Part shown: in pieces, positions 17,003-25,537 of the stretch | Layout of the letters: the number at the start of each line of letters is the position of its first letter | How positions within the stretch are numbered: the stretch's first letter is position 1 | Source of the DNA: Pseudoalteromonas sp. S16_S37 | GTDB lineage: Bacteria; Pseudomonadota; Gammaproteobacteria; Enterobacterales; Alteromonadaceae | Direction: 5' to 3' | Length of the DNA: 64,000 nt | NCBI RefSeq assembly: GCF_014694405.1 | Contig: NZ_JAAUWV010000010.1 | Span: forward strand, 1-64,000 | Program-made: the position numbers and the translations under genes | Notes under the pieces: generated by a model | The model's input: only the letters and a program-made list of their open reading frames with translations | Databases searched by the model: none | Told to the model about the DNA's origin: nothing

Positions 17003-17275
17003 TTAGTTTCTACCATTGAGAGCTAAAAACTCCGTTAAACCAAGCTCTTCAACCGAAGTTAAGAACGCTTGGCTGTGACCATGCCAGAGAATTTTGTGGC
17101 TAACCGTGAGTAGATGTTTTTGTAATGCACAAAGTAACTGAATTGATGCGGTATCAACTCGGGTTACTTCTGATATATCAACACATACATCCTGCTCAAC
17201 GGCTAACTCTTGCAATACCTGTTGATGTAATTCCTCAACTTGGTTAATCGCTAACTCTGAAGGGAGCTTTAACAT
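17003..17275 (-). CDS. STAS domain protein of the chemosensory operon
   Basis: A 90-residue single STAS domain (anti-anti-sigma factor or MlaB-like). The core segment VCVDISEVTRVDTASIQLL near residues 33-51 is typical. At the position of the phosphorylated Ser of SpoIIAA, Ala seems to stand (DTAS instead of DSSG), so control by an anti-sigma kinase at that residue looks unlikely. It is the first gene of the minus-strand operon, 9 nt ahead of cheY. STAS proteins at this position occur in several accessory chemosensory clusters, where the role is unclear. The upstream 140 bp must hold the operon promoter, but no convincing sigma-54 or sigma-28 signature is visible. Confidence 0.82.
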   Translation of the reverse strand: MLKLPSELAINQVEELHQQVLQELAVEQDVCVDISEVTRVDTASIQLLCALQKHLLTVSHKILWHGHSQAFLTSVEELGLTEFLALNGRN

Positions 17276-17415
17276 ATATGGGCACAGTTTCTATTTATTA
17301 ACTCATAAATTTAGCTTAGACGCAGATAGCAAAAAAGCCACAAAACTTGTACGAAGAAAGACAAATTAATGAAGGTGTTAGGCATTATTAGAAGGTGCCA
17401 GCATACCAACTCAAA

Positions 17416-18018
17416 TCAGTTGGCATACTGAGAAGCGATAATTCTGAAGTCTCGAACAATTAAATCAGCATCAACCAAAGGGACTTCACTAGGCAAAAAT
17501 TTAGCTTTGAATATAGCGCTCAAGTTTCCTTTAGGATTTATCAACGCAACAGACGCACTGTGATCGACGTAATACTCTGGTTCATCTGAATTATTAATTG
17601 CATAGATCAAGCCCATGTTTCTAACCAAAGGGAATAACTGCGCATGTTTATTGCTCAACCCTTTAAATTGGCTATTAAAGTAATTGATATAAGCTTCTCG
17701 TTTTTGCGCGTCATCACGATTAGGGTCAACAGATATAAACCAGACATTCATCGGGTACTCTGATTGCAATTGTTCGTATACGTTGCTCAACTTTGCCAAC
17801 GTCATTGGGCATATATCAGGACAACTGGTATAGCCCAAAAAAACCAAGGTCCACTTATCGAGCAATGCTTGATTGGTTACAACATGCTGCTTTTGGTCAT
17901 ACAATTCAAAATTATTTAATTGCTTTGCAGCCTTATAATGTAGAGTGTGCTCTGATACTTCTTGTGGTTTCGAACAAGAAGCTAACATTACCAGAGCAAC
18001 TATCCACCATACCTTCAT
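17416..18018 (-). CDS. SCO1/SenC copper chaperone lipoprotein
   Basis: A 200-residue membrane-anchored thioredoxin-fold protein that delivers copper to, or reduces, the CuA site of cytochrome oxidase subunit II. The start is ATG at 18018, which shares one base with the ctaB stop (TAATG); a GTG four codons upstream is less likely. A signal sequence with lipobox LASC suggests a lipoprotein. The copper-binding motif SCPDICPMT (CxxxC) lies near residue 66, and a conserved His (YVDHSASV) completes the site. It closes the oxidase operon. Confidence 0.9.
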   Translation of the reverse strand: MKVWWIVALVMLASCSKPQEVSEHTLHYKAAKQLNNFELYDQKQHVVTNQALLDKWTLVFLGYTSCPDICPMTLAKLSNVYEQLQSEYPMNVWFISVDPNRDDAQKREAYINYFNSQFKGLSNKHAQLFPLVRNMGLIYAINNSDEPEYYVDHSASVALINPKGNLSAIFKAKFLPSEVPLVDADLIVRDFRIIASQYAN

Positions 18019-18920
18019 TACAGCCACCACTTATCGATAAATAGAGCGATAAATAATAACAATAAATAACTGATAGAAAAACGGAAAAGCGCCATAGCCT
18101 GTTGCTCGCTATCACTCCAATACAAACGAATACTTTTACTAATGAACAACACGTTTAGAACACTTGCAGACAACACATATATCCATCCTGACATGCCGAT
18201 AAGATAGGGCAGTAAACAAACAATCGCCAATAATATGCTATAGGCAATAATACACAGTTTGGTAAATGAAACACCATGAGTTACCGGAAGCATAGGAATA
18301 TTAGCTCTTTGATAATCTTTTCTACGAGCTATGGCCAGCGCCCAAAAGTGTGGCGGTGTCCACGTAAAGATGATCATCACTAACAACCAAGGCGGAGCGC
18401 TTAAGTAACCAGTTTCACTCACCCAGCCAAGTAGTGGTGGCATAGCGCCTGCAAGCCCACCTATCACAATATTTTGGGGTGTAGCTCGTTTCAAAAACAA
18501 TGTGTAAATTACGGCATAACCCACCAATGCCCCTAAAGTCAGCAAAGTACACAGAACGTTACTCCATATAATCAACATTGCACAGCCAATAACAGCTAAT
18601 GTAAATGCAAATATCAACGCATTAGCGATGCTAAGTTGAGCACTGGCAATCGGTCTATGTCGCGTTCTAGCCATCTTTTTATCGATTTCTCTGTCCACTA
18701 TGTGATTGACCGCCGCAGCTGACGCCGATAGCAACCCAATACCCAATAGGCTCATAACTTGAGATAACCAATCTCTTTGCATATCTGGCGCCAAAGCAAT
18801 GCCAATCCAGGCTGTGAGTACCAACATCAAGACGACTTTTATCTTGCAAATAGCTAAGCAATTTAACAAAAATTGTTTTGTGCTTAACTGCAACTTTTGA
18901 GGAACATGTAATACCGTCAT
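18018..18920 (-). CDS. ctaB: Protoheme IX farnesyltransferase (heme O synthase)
   Basis: A 300-residue UbiA-superfamily membrane enzyme that adds a farnesyl group to heme B, making heme O. The prenyl-diphosphate/Mg motif NHIVDREIDKKMARTRHRP lies near residue 73, and a second Asp-containing loop (ARRKDYQRANIPMLPV) near residue 200. About nine hydrophobic segments are present. It overlaps ctaA by 4 nt upstream and the SCO gene by one base downstream, so all are co-translated. With ctaA it supplies heme A to the aa3 oxidase of the same operon. Confidence 0.94.
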   Translation of the reverse strand: MTVLHVPQKLQLSTKQFLLNCLAICKIKVVLMLVLTAWIGIALAPDMQRDWLSQVMSLLGIGLLSASAAAVNHIVDREIDKKMARTRHRPIASAQLSIANALIFAFTLAVIGCAMLIIWSNVLCTLLTLGALVGYAVIYTLFLKRATPQNIVIGGLAGAMPPLLGWVSETGYLSAPPWLLVMIIFTWTPPHFWALAIARRKDYQRANIPMLPVTHGVSFTKLCIIAYSILLAIVCLLPYLIGMSGWIYVLSASVLNVLFISKSIRLYWSDSEQQAMALFRFSISYLLLLFIALFIDKWWL

Positions 18921-19933
18921 ATTGCAACTCCCTGTCTATTAGTTAGTAAAAAGCATAATCTAACCATGGTAAGTAATAACATAGCTGCCATGATGTTGTG
19001 GAAAAGCGTTAGCAGTAGTGGAAACTGGAAGTGAACGATTAGAGCGCCAAGTAGCAACTGAGTAATTAATACCAAGCACACTAACTTTATAGCCCCCCGT
19101 ATTTTGTCGCTTTGCTCTTTTTTGTATAGCTTCCAGCTCACCCAGAAAATGGCAAACGCCGTGACTAAAGCCCAAATACGGTGTAAAAAGTGAATAGAAA
19201 GCCGAGTTTCAAAAGGTAATACACCGAACTCGTAGTTACTTTGTCCGATGGGCAAATGGAATACACTTTCTATAGAGAATAACTCAATATTGCTGCAAAT
19301 AGGCAATCCGGAACAATGTGGTGCCGCATAATTGGCCGCAACCCAGCCACCCAATGCAATTTGGATTACTAACACGCCAAGCGCAAAAGTCGCCATAAAA
19401 AAGGAACCATTATGCTCTGCAAAGTTTGCTGGATTAGCCCTGACTCTGATACGTAAATACAGTAATACCAGCAATGAAAGAATAGTAAATCCGCCAAGCA
19501 AATGACCCATGACAATAAACGGCTGTAAATTCATTGTCACCGTCCACATTCCAAGCATACCTTGAAATAAGACTAACGCGAGCAACGCCACTGAGTGCTT
19601 AAATGGTAGGCTGTGTGTGTCACTTTGTTTGTGAAAGCGATGTTTTGAAGCAATAACACAGAGTATGACAATCAACAAACCTAAAAATGAGGCAAAATAA
19701 CGATGGATCATCTCTATCCAAGCTTTTGCAGGTTCAACTTGAGCATCTGGAAAGTTTTGCTCGACAACCGACAGCTCATGACTCTCATTCGGAACTGTCA
19801 AAAACCCATAACATCCGGGCCAATCTGGACATCCTAGACCTGCATTACTCAAACGAGTGTATGCGCCTAGCGACACCACGACCAAGGCTAATACACAACT
19901 TGCTAAAATCAGCAATTTATATGCTTTGTTCAT
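18917..19933 (-). CDS. ctaA: Heme A synthase CtaA (COX15 type)
   Basis: A 338-residue membrane enzyme that oxidises the C8 methyl of heme O to a formyl group, producing heme A. About eight hydrophobic segments are visible, with the expected heme-ligand histidines in EMIHRYFAS (first half) and in HFLHRIWA and TLFHNIMAA (second half). The RLSNAGLGCPDWPGCYG segment near residue 27 carries a cysteine pair typical of the COX15/CtaA family. It overlaps ctaB by 4 nt and lies 9 nt after the CxxxC-protein gene. Confidence 0.94.
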   Translation of the reverse strand: MNKAYKLLILASCVLALVVVSLGAYTRLSNAGLGCPDWPGCYGFLTVPNESHELSVVEQNFPDAQVEPAKAWIEMIHRYFASFLGLLIVILCVIASKHRFHKQSDTHSLPFKHSVALLALVLFQGMLGMWTVTMNLQPFIVMGHLLGGFTILSLLVLLYLRIRVRANPANFAEHNGSFFMATFALGVLVIQIALGGWVAANYAAPHCSGLPICSNIELFSIESVFHLPIGQSNYEFGVLPFETRLSIHFLHRIWALVTAFAIFWVSWKLYKKEQSDKIRGAIKLVCLVLITQLLLGALIVHFQFPLLLTLFHNIMAAMLLLTMVRLCFLLTNRQGVAI

Positions 19934-19942
19934 CTTTACTCC

Positions 19943-20443
19943 TTAGCTACTACGCGCATATTTCAATAGTTTTTTTAAATCACTCAACAGCCCTTTTTGT
20001 TCTGCACGATTCTTATCCTGTTCAGCAAAGTATTGATACTGCAAAACCATCAGTCCCGTATGATCAATCAGATACAAGCTTGCAGGTGGTAAGTCAGCAG
20101 CTACGTGATAACTTTGATAATTTACCAACGGGGCTTTAACGAGTGCTCGATTAAGTACTGCCAATGCGACATCCTTTTGATGCTTGCCAAGTGCAACGTA
20201 CAAATTATCTAAAGCTTGGAATTGCTGCTCACAGGGAGCTTCACAAGTATCGGGGGCGTTGATTGCTATGGTCCAAAGCTGCTCTCCACTTGGCTGCCAA
20301 CTAGGAATGCGCAGTTCAGATTTCAAGAATTGGCCATGATTTGTTGTATGTTCGGGCAACCAATCAAGTTTAATTGCTGTGTATGCCAAAACTAACGGAA
20401 CCAAACAGCACACAATGAAGATCCCTAAAGGTCGTTGTATCAT
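19943..20443 (-). CDS. Membrane-anchored CxxxC protein of the oxidase cluster
   Basis: A 166-residue protein from the ATG at 20443, which overlaps the SURF1 stop (ATGA). One N-terminal membrane helix (about 6-24) precedes a soluble domain. A CEAPC motif near residue 73, followed by QFQALDNLYVALG, and later a LYLIDHTGLMVLQY strand resemble the order of elements in SCO/thioredoxin-like proteins. Genes in this position (between SURF1 and ctaA) are found in Pseudomonas oxidase clusters, where they are usually annotated hypothetical. A thiol or copper role in oxidase assembly is inferred from the motif and the neighbours; it is not established. Confidence 0.75.
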   Translation of the reverse strand: MIQRPLGIFIVCCLVPLVLAYTAIKLDWLPEHTTNHGQFLKSELRIPSWQPSGEQLWTIAINAPDTCEAPCEQQFQALDNLYVALGKHQKDVALAVLNRALVKAPLVNYQSYHVAADLPPASLYLIDHTGLMVLQYQYFAEQDKNRAEQKGLLSDLKKLLKYARSS

Positions 20444-21159
20444 GATTGTTTTCCTTTTTTTATCGCTACATACGCTATGACGACCGCTGCAAATGCTATG
20501 AGTAACCACTGTAGCGCATAGGCTTTATGCTTATCTGCAGACATAACCACATGCTGATAGTGAGGCTTTGCAACTATCGGCTGTACCCCTTGTTGATAGG
20601 TCACCAATGGATACATAACTTCTTGAGAGAACTCACTCAGAAACTCTAAATCTATATACTGTAATAACTGGGGTTGCTCTGAGTTCATGCTAGGCTCAGA
20701 TGCGAGGGTAAAACCCACTAAATCTTGAGATTTAATAAGTATATCTAACGTCACTTCATGGCTCGGAAGTTCAACAACTGGAGTTTTTCGCCCTTGCTCG
20801 GCTGCTACAAAACCAAGATTAACTAACACCGTTTTATCGGTTTTAGAGTTGAGTCTAAGCAGTGCTAATACATCAAAACCAACTTGACCATCAAGTACCT
20901 GATTATCTAAAAACCATATGAAAGGCCTAACAAAGTGCCCCGTAATCACGCTAGATAACCCATTATTTTGCTCAGCGGGTAGTTCAAGCATTTGTACTGA
21001 ATTTAATTTGAGTTGTTTATCTAATTGATGAGTTAGCATTTGTTTGTCTATTGCTCGTTGCCACTGCCAATATGCCAAAGCCAAGCAAACTAAAACGACT
21101 AGCGTGACTAACACCAAGGTAATAACTGAACTAGACTTGTGCTTAACTCTTTGTTGCAT
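20440..21159 (-). CDS. SURF1 family cytochrome oxidase assembly protein
   Basis: A 239-residue inner-membrane protein with one helix near each end (about 15-33 and 212-232) and a periplasmic domain between, the standard SURF1 layout. Family features include LALAYWQWQRAIDK near the N-terminus and LVNLGFVAAEQGR in the middle. SURF1 assists heme A insertion into subunit I. The stop codon overlaps the next gene (ATGA). On the other side only 11 nt separate its start from the divergent DUF2909 gene, so it is probably read from transcripts that cross that antisense gene. Confidence 0.9.
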   Translation of the reverse strand: MQQRVKHKSSSVITLVLVTLVVLVCLALAYWQWQRAIDKQMLTHQLDKQLKLNSVQMLELPAEQNNGLSSVITGHFVRPFIWFLDNQVLDGQVGFDVLALLRLNSKTDKTVLVNLGFVAAEQGRKTPVVELPSHEVTLDILIKSQDLVGFTLASEPSMNSEQPQLLQYIDLEFLSEFSQEVMYPLVTYQQGVQPIVAKPHYQHVVMSADKHKAYALQWLLIAFAAVVIAYVAIKKGKQS

Positions 21160-21170
21160 AAGGACTCACT

Positions 21171-21473
21171 ATGCTGATTAAAATTATTATTATTCTTTTA
21201 CTACTATTTATTATTTTTAATTTATTTAGGGCATTATTTTTAATGCTGAAAAACCCAAGTGATGGTAAACCCATGTCACATTACTTAGGCAGACGAGTTA
21301 TTTTCTCCGCAGTGGTGTTAATCATTATTATTGTTGCCGCAAAGTTGGGTGCGATTAATTTAAACCGCACCCCAAGCCTTACAGCACATATACAAAAACA
21401 AACAGACATAGCCAAACAACATCTACAAAGTGCCAGTACCAAGCAGCGGCTTGAAAGGCAAAGTGTTGTTTAG
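21171..21473 (+). CDS. DUF2909 twin-transmembrane protein
   Basis: A 100-residue protein with two hydrophobic segments (about 3-25 and 43-62) separated by the hydrophilic link MLKNPSDGKPMSHYLGRR, which fits the DUF2909 family found in oxidase clusters. A Lys/Gln-rich tail follows. It is the only plus-strand gene within the oxidase operon. It starts 11 nt from SURF1 and its last 95 nt overlap the 3' end of ctaE. Function unknown; location suggests a role in or with the terminal oxidase. Confidence 0.8.
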   Translation: MLIKIIIILLLLFIIFNLFRALFLMLKNPSDGKPMSHYLGRRVIFSAVVLIIIIVAAKLGAINLNRTPSLTAHIQKQTDIAKQHLQSASTKQRLERQSVV

Positions 21474-22254
21474 AGTTCAAGTGCCCCTTGAAAATACGCA
21501 GTAACACGATAAGTAGTAATATCGTTCCTAAGGTGACATGCATGCCATGAAACCCAGTGAGCATAAAGAAAGTATTGCCGTAAATACCAGCTTGCAGTGT
21601 TAAATCCAGATCTTTATAGGCATGTATGTACTCAACAACTTGTAAGGCTAAAAAGAGGCTTCCCAAGAGTACCGTAGCTCCCAAAAACAACTTTACCTTC
21701 GCTCGCTGATCATGCTCCATAGCAACATGCGCAAAATGTATCGTTACTGAGGAGCTAAGTAAGATGAGCGTATTGATTAGTGGTAACCCTTGCCATCCCA
21801 TAGCTTGAGTGGTTTCACCCGCAGGCGTTGACAACAACGGCCAAACAGCCTCAAAGGTTGGCCACAATACTTCATTGGTCATAGCATTATTACCGGCCCC
21901 CCCTAGCCAAGGTACAGACAGTACTCGGGCGTAAAATAAAGCGCCAAAGAATGCACAAAAGAACATCACCTCAGAAAATATAAACCAACTCATACCCTGT
22001 CTAAATGAGCGGTCCATCTGAGCCGAGTACAAACCTGTTTGAGATTCATGGATGACATTTTTAATCCAACCAAAAAGCATATAAAACAAAATAGCAAAGC
22101 CGGCATAAAGTACATATTGCCCATAGCCTGCTTCGCTCGACAGCTGCATAACGGTAAGGCCAGCGCCAGCCGCTATCAAAAACATTGCCACTGCCCCTAC
22201 AATAGGCCAATGACTTTGCTCGGGTACATAATAGTGTTCATATTTTTCCATCAC
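21379..22254 (-). CDS. ctaE: Cytochrome c oxidase subunit III
   Basis: A 291-residue integral membrane subunit of the aa3-type oxidase with about seven hydrophobic segments. Family features are SWFIFSEVMFFCAFFGALF near residue 90, TGFHGMHVTLGT near residue 233 and the C-terminal WYWHFVDVVWLCLFV. Subunit III stabilises the catalytic core and its proton pathway. It lies 6 nt after ctaG and overlaps the convergent DUF2909 gene by 95 nt at its end. Confidence 0.95.
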   Translation of the reverse strand: MMEKYEHYYVPEQSHWPIVGAVAMFLIAAGAGLTVMQLSSEAGYGQYVLYAGFAILFYMLFGWIKNVIHESQTGLYSAQMDRSFRQGMSWFIFSEVMFFCAFFGALFYARVLSVPWLGGAGNNAMTNEVLWPTFEAVWPLLSTPAGETTQAMGWQGLPLINTLILLSSSVTIHFAHVAMEHDQRAKVKLFLGATVLLGSLFLALQVVEYIHAYKDLDLTLQAGIYGNTFFMLTGFHGMHVTLGTILLLIVLLRIFKGHLNSKQHFAFQAAAWYWHFVDVVWLCLFVFVYVL

Positions 22255-22260
22255 TCTCTC

Positions 22261-22812
22261 CTAACCTGCCTTTTGCTTAGCCAATGCCGTATTGCTTGCT
22301 GTTGTTTCGCTAATATCAAATACGGTATACGACAGGGTAAGCTCTTTGATTTCTTCGGGTAATTCAGTATCAACATAAAATACTAAAGTGAATTCAACTT
22401 CTTGACTGGCTGCAAATGACTGCTGATCAAAGCAAAAGCAGGCCATCTTATGTAAATATTTAGCCGCTTTACCTGGGCTAACTGAAGGCACTGCCTGCAT
22501 CACTCTTGACTGCGCGCTAAGGTTTTTAGCGCTAAATTTTACCTCAGCCATTTCACCCGGTTGCACATTAACGCTGTACTGATGCGACTTAACCTCAAAA
22601 GGCGCATTTTGTTGACTGTGGGTTGTAAAGCTCACATCTACAGTTCTTGATGACTCCACTTTTTCGCTCTTAGCAGCCACATCGAGTGAAGGCTTACCAT
22701 TTAGTCCGGTTACATCACAAAACACGTCATAAAGCGGCACTAACGCAAAGGCAAAAGCAAACATGCCAAACACCACAAGAACCAACTTTTTTAATAGACC
22801 TGAATGCGACAT
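22261..22812 (-). CDS. ctaG: Cytochrome c oxidase assembly protein CtaG (Cox11)
   Basis: A 183-residue, single-helix inner-membrane protein with a periplasmic copper-binding domain that inserts CuB into subunit I. The hallmark motif CFCFDQQ (CxCF) lies near residue 138, and FALVPLYDVFCDVTGLNG near the N-terminus matches the family. It overlaps ctaD by one base (TAATG) and is followed by ctaE after 6 nt. Confidence 0.95.
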   Translation of the reverse strand: MSHSGLLKKLVLVVFGMFAFAFALVPLYDVFCDVTGLNGKPSLDVAAKSEKVESSRTVDVSFTTHSQQNAPFEVKSHQYSVNVQPGEMAEVKFSAKNLSAQSRVMQAVPSVSPGKAAKYLHKMACFCFDQQSFAASQEVEFTLVFYVDTELPEEIKELTLSYTVFDISETTASNTALAKQKAG

Positions 22813-24395
22813 TACTTCACCTCAGGTGGTGTTGAAAATGTATGATAAGGCGCTGGCGAAGGTATATCCCACTCCAAGCCTTCAGCACCATCCCATACTT
22901 TGCTTGGTGCTTGCTCGCCACCTTTGATGCATTTGTACACCACGGCAACAAATAACAACTGTGACAAGCCAAAAGCAAAGCCACCAATACTTATCAGAGC
23001 GTTAAAATCTGCAAATTGCAGCGCATAATCTGGTATCCTTCTTGGCATACCTGCAAGCCCAACGAAATGCATGGGGAAAAACAGTACATTAACGCTTATC
23101 AACGACAACCAAAAATGCCACTTTGCCAAAGCTTCGTTGTACATATGCCCAGTCCATTTAGGTAACCAGTAATACGCCGCCGCCATGATAGAGAAGATAG
23201 CCCCTGTCACTAAAACATAGTGAAAATGCGCAACCACAAAGTACGTATCGTGATATTGAAAATCTGCTGGGGTAATTGCCAACATCAATCCAGAAAACCC
23301 ACCTAAGGTGAACAATACGATAAATGCAATCGCAAACAGCATTGGCACTTCAAAACTGATTGAGCCTCGCCACATTGTCGCAACCCAGTTAAACACTTTT
23401 ACGCCAGTAGGCACCGATATCAGCATGGTTGCATACATGAAGAATAACTCTCCGGCAAGCGGCATGCCTGTCGTAAACATGTGGTGTGCCCAAACAATAA
23501 ATGACAATAGCGCGATTGATGAAGTGGCATATACCATAGACGCATAGCCAAATAGTTTCTTACGAGAAAATGTTGGAATGATAGTCGAAATGATGCCAAA
23601 TGCAGGCAAAATCATGATGTATACTTCGGGGTGTCCAAAGAACCAAAAGATGTGCTGAAACATCACTGGGTCCCCGCCACCTGCGGCATTAAAAAAGCTA
23701 GTACCAAAATATTTATCCGTTAGTACCATAGTTACAGCGCCAGCAAGCACAGGCATTACTGCAATGAGTAAGAATGCGGTGATCAACCAAGTCCATACGA
23801 ACAAAGGTAACTTCATCCAAGTCATGCCGGGGGCACGTAAATTCACGATAGTAACAATGACATTGATTGCGCCCATAATGGAACTGATCCCCATTATATG
23901 AACTGCAAAAACAAATAGAGCCGTATTATCATTACTGTAAGTGGTGGATAATGGTGCGTAGAAAGTCCAGCCAAAAGCGGGGCCGCCACCTTCCATAAAC
24001 AGCGAAAGCAATAAAATTGCAAAAGCGAATGGTAGTATCCAAAAGCTCCAGTTATTCATTCTCGGCAACGCCATATCGGGCGCACCAATCATCATCGGGA
24101 CCATCCAGTTTGCAAGCCCTGTAAAGGCGGGCATAACGGCACCAAATACCATGATTAAGCCATGAACTGTGGTCATTTGATTAAAAAAGTGCGGGTCGAC
24201 TAGTTGTAACCCGGGTTGAAAGAGTTCAGCACGAATGACCATGGCCATCGCGCCACCAATCAAAAACATGGTTAAAGAAAATATTAAGTATAAAGAGCCG
24301 ATATCTTTATGGTTGGTTGTATATAACCAACGTCTGATCCCTTTAGCAGCATGATGATCATGATGATTTTGTTCTGTTTGTGCTACGGTGCTCAT
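22812..24395 (-). CDS. ctaD: Cytochrome c oxidase subunit I
   Basis: A 527-residue heme-copper oxidase subunit with twelve predicted helices. It carries low-spin heme a and the heme a3-CuB site where oxygen is reduced. Visible signatures are HGLIMVFGAVMPAFTGLANW, the CuB and cross-linked His-Tyr motif FWFFGHPEVYIMILPAFG, the His pair in VWAHHMFTTG, and the heme ligands in YFVVAHFHYVLV. These fit an A-type oxidase. It overlaps ctaC by 4 nt and ctaG by one base. Confidence 0.97.
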   Translation of the reverse strand: MSTVAQTEQNHHDHHAAKGIRRWLYTTNHKDIGSLYLIFSLTMFLIGGAMAMVIRAELFQPGLQLVDPHFFNQMTTVHGLIMVFGAVMPAFTGLANWMVPMMIGAPDMALPRMNNWSFWILPFAFAILLLSLFMEGGGPAFGWTFYAPLSTTYSNDNTALFVFAVHIMGISSIMGAINVIVTIVNLRAPGMTWMKLPLFVWTWLITAFLLIAVMPVLAGAVTMVLTDKYFGTSFFNAAGGGDPVMFQHIFWFFGHPEVYIMILPAFGIISTIIPTFSRKKLFGYASMVYATSSIALLSFIVWAHHMFTTGMPLAGELFFMYATMLISVPTGVKVFNWVATMWRGSISFEVPMLFAIAFIVLFTLGGFSGLMLAITPADFQYHDTYFVVAHFHYVLVTGAIFSIMAAAYYWLPKWTGHMYNEALAKWHFWLSLISVNVLFFPMHFVGLAGMPRRIPDYALQFADFNALISIGGFAFGLSQLLFVAVVYKCIKGGEQAPSKVWDGAEGLEWDIPSPAPYHTFSTPPEVK

Positions 24396-25537
24396 TTGTC
24401 AGCCTCCTTATTTGCATCAATGCGTGCTTGTACTTCACTTGGTTGTACTACCTGATCTAAGTCATTTCCCCAACTGTTACGTTTATAGGTGACAACACCG
24501 GCAATTTCTTTAATTGATAACTGTTTAGCGAATGCTTGCATGGCGGTACCAGGCTTACCGTGCAAAATAATATCAATATGATCTTTCACATCGCCCAGCA
24601 CCATTGGACTGCCCTTAAGCGCTGGGAATACGCCGGGTAACCCCATTCCCGTAGGCTGATGACAAGCGGCACAATAGGCCATATATACTTTTTCGCCAGT
24701 GCTCATAAGTTCGTCTTTGCTGAGCGTTTGATCTAATAACGCAGCACTTGCGGCTGCTGCGTCTAATTTTTCCTGTTTAGCGGCACTTAGCCACTGTTCA
24801 AATGCTTCTGGCGAACGAGCATCCACCACAACTGGCATAAAACCATGATCTTTACCGCACAACTCAGCACACTGACCGCGATAAATCCCCTCTTCATTGA
24901 CTCGCGTCCACGCCTCATTGATAAAGCCAGGGTTGGCATCTTTTTTGACCGCAAAATCAGGCACCCACCATGAGTGGATAACATCATCAGACGTCATCAG
25001 AAAACGCACTTTACGATCTGTGGGGATCACTAAAGGTTTATCTACCTCTAGTAGATAGTTTTCAGATTTTTCTTCTAGGTCATCAATTTGTGATTTCGGC
25101 GTTGATAGTACCGAGTAAAAGTCAACATCATGCCCCATGTATTCATAGTGCCACTTCCATTGCGAACCGGTAACTTTGATTGTTAAATCAGCCTTACTCA
25201 CATCTTCCATAGCAATAAGGGTTTTGGTTGCAGGAACGGCCATTGCCACCAAAATTAAAAAGGGAATCGCTGTCCACAGAATTTCAACCTTTGTGCTTTC
25301 ATGAAACTGAGCAGGCTGAACCCCTTTTGACTTACGATGATGGATCATCGCCCAAAACATGACAGCAAAAACAACCACCCCAATTGCACAGCAAATCAAG
25401 AATATGGTCATATGAAGCTGGTAAACGCTTTGGCTTATATCTGTGACACCTTCGCGCATATTAAACGCGCTATTGCCATAGGTTACTAAAGGAGTAGTAA
25501 GCAAAAATACACTTACCATCGATAGGTATTTGTTCAT
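24392..25537 (-). CDS. ctaC: Cytochrome c oxidase subunit II with fused cytochrome c domain
   Basis: A 381-residue subunit (caa3-like). A signal peptide and two membrane helices precede the cupredoxin domain, which holds the binuclear CuA site CAELCGKDHGFMPV near residue 210. A C-terminal class I cytochrome c domain follows, with heme motif CAACH near residue 290 and a distal Met in the GTAMQAF region. The fusion lets it receive electrons without a separate soluble cytochrome, although docking of one remains possible. It is the first gene of the oxidase operon, with an AGGAGAC ribosome binding site. Confidence 0.96.
   Translation of the reverse strand: MNKYLSMVSVFLLTTPLVTYGNSAFNMREGVTDISQSVYQLHMTIFLICCAIGVVVFAVMFWAMIHHRKSKGVQPAQFHESTKVEILWTAIPFLILVAMAVPATKTLIAMEDVSKADLTIKVTGSQWKWHYEYMGHDVDFYSVLSTPKSQIDDLEEKSENYLLEVDKPLVIPTDRKVRFLMTSDDVIHSWWVPDFAVKKDANPGFINEAWTRVNEEGIYRGQCAELCGKDHGFMPVVVDARSPEAFEQWLSAAKQEKLDAAAASAALLDQTLSKDELMSTGEKVYMAYCAACHQPTGMGLPGVFPALKGSPMVLGDVKDHIDIILHGKPGTAMQAFAKQLSIKEIAGVVTYKRNSWGNDLDQVVQPSEVQARIDANKEADK

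Noticed and set aside
17276-17415. Sigma-54-like TGGC...TTGC element upstream of the chemosensory operon (minus strand)
   Set aside because: The distance between the GG and GC pairs is only 7 nt where sigma-54 promoters need 10, so the match is spacing-incompatible.
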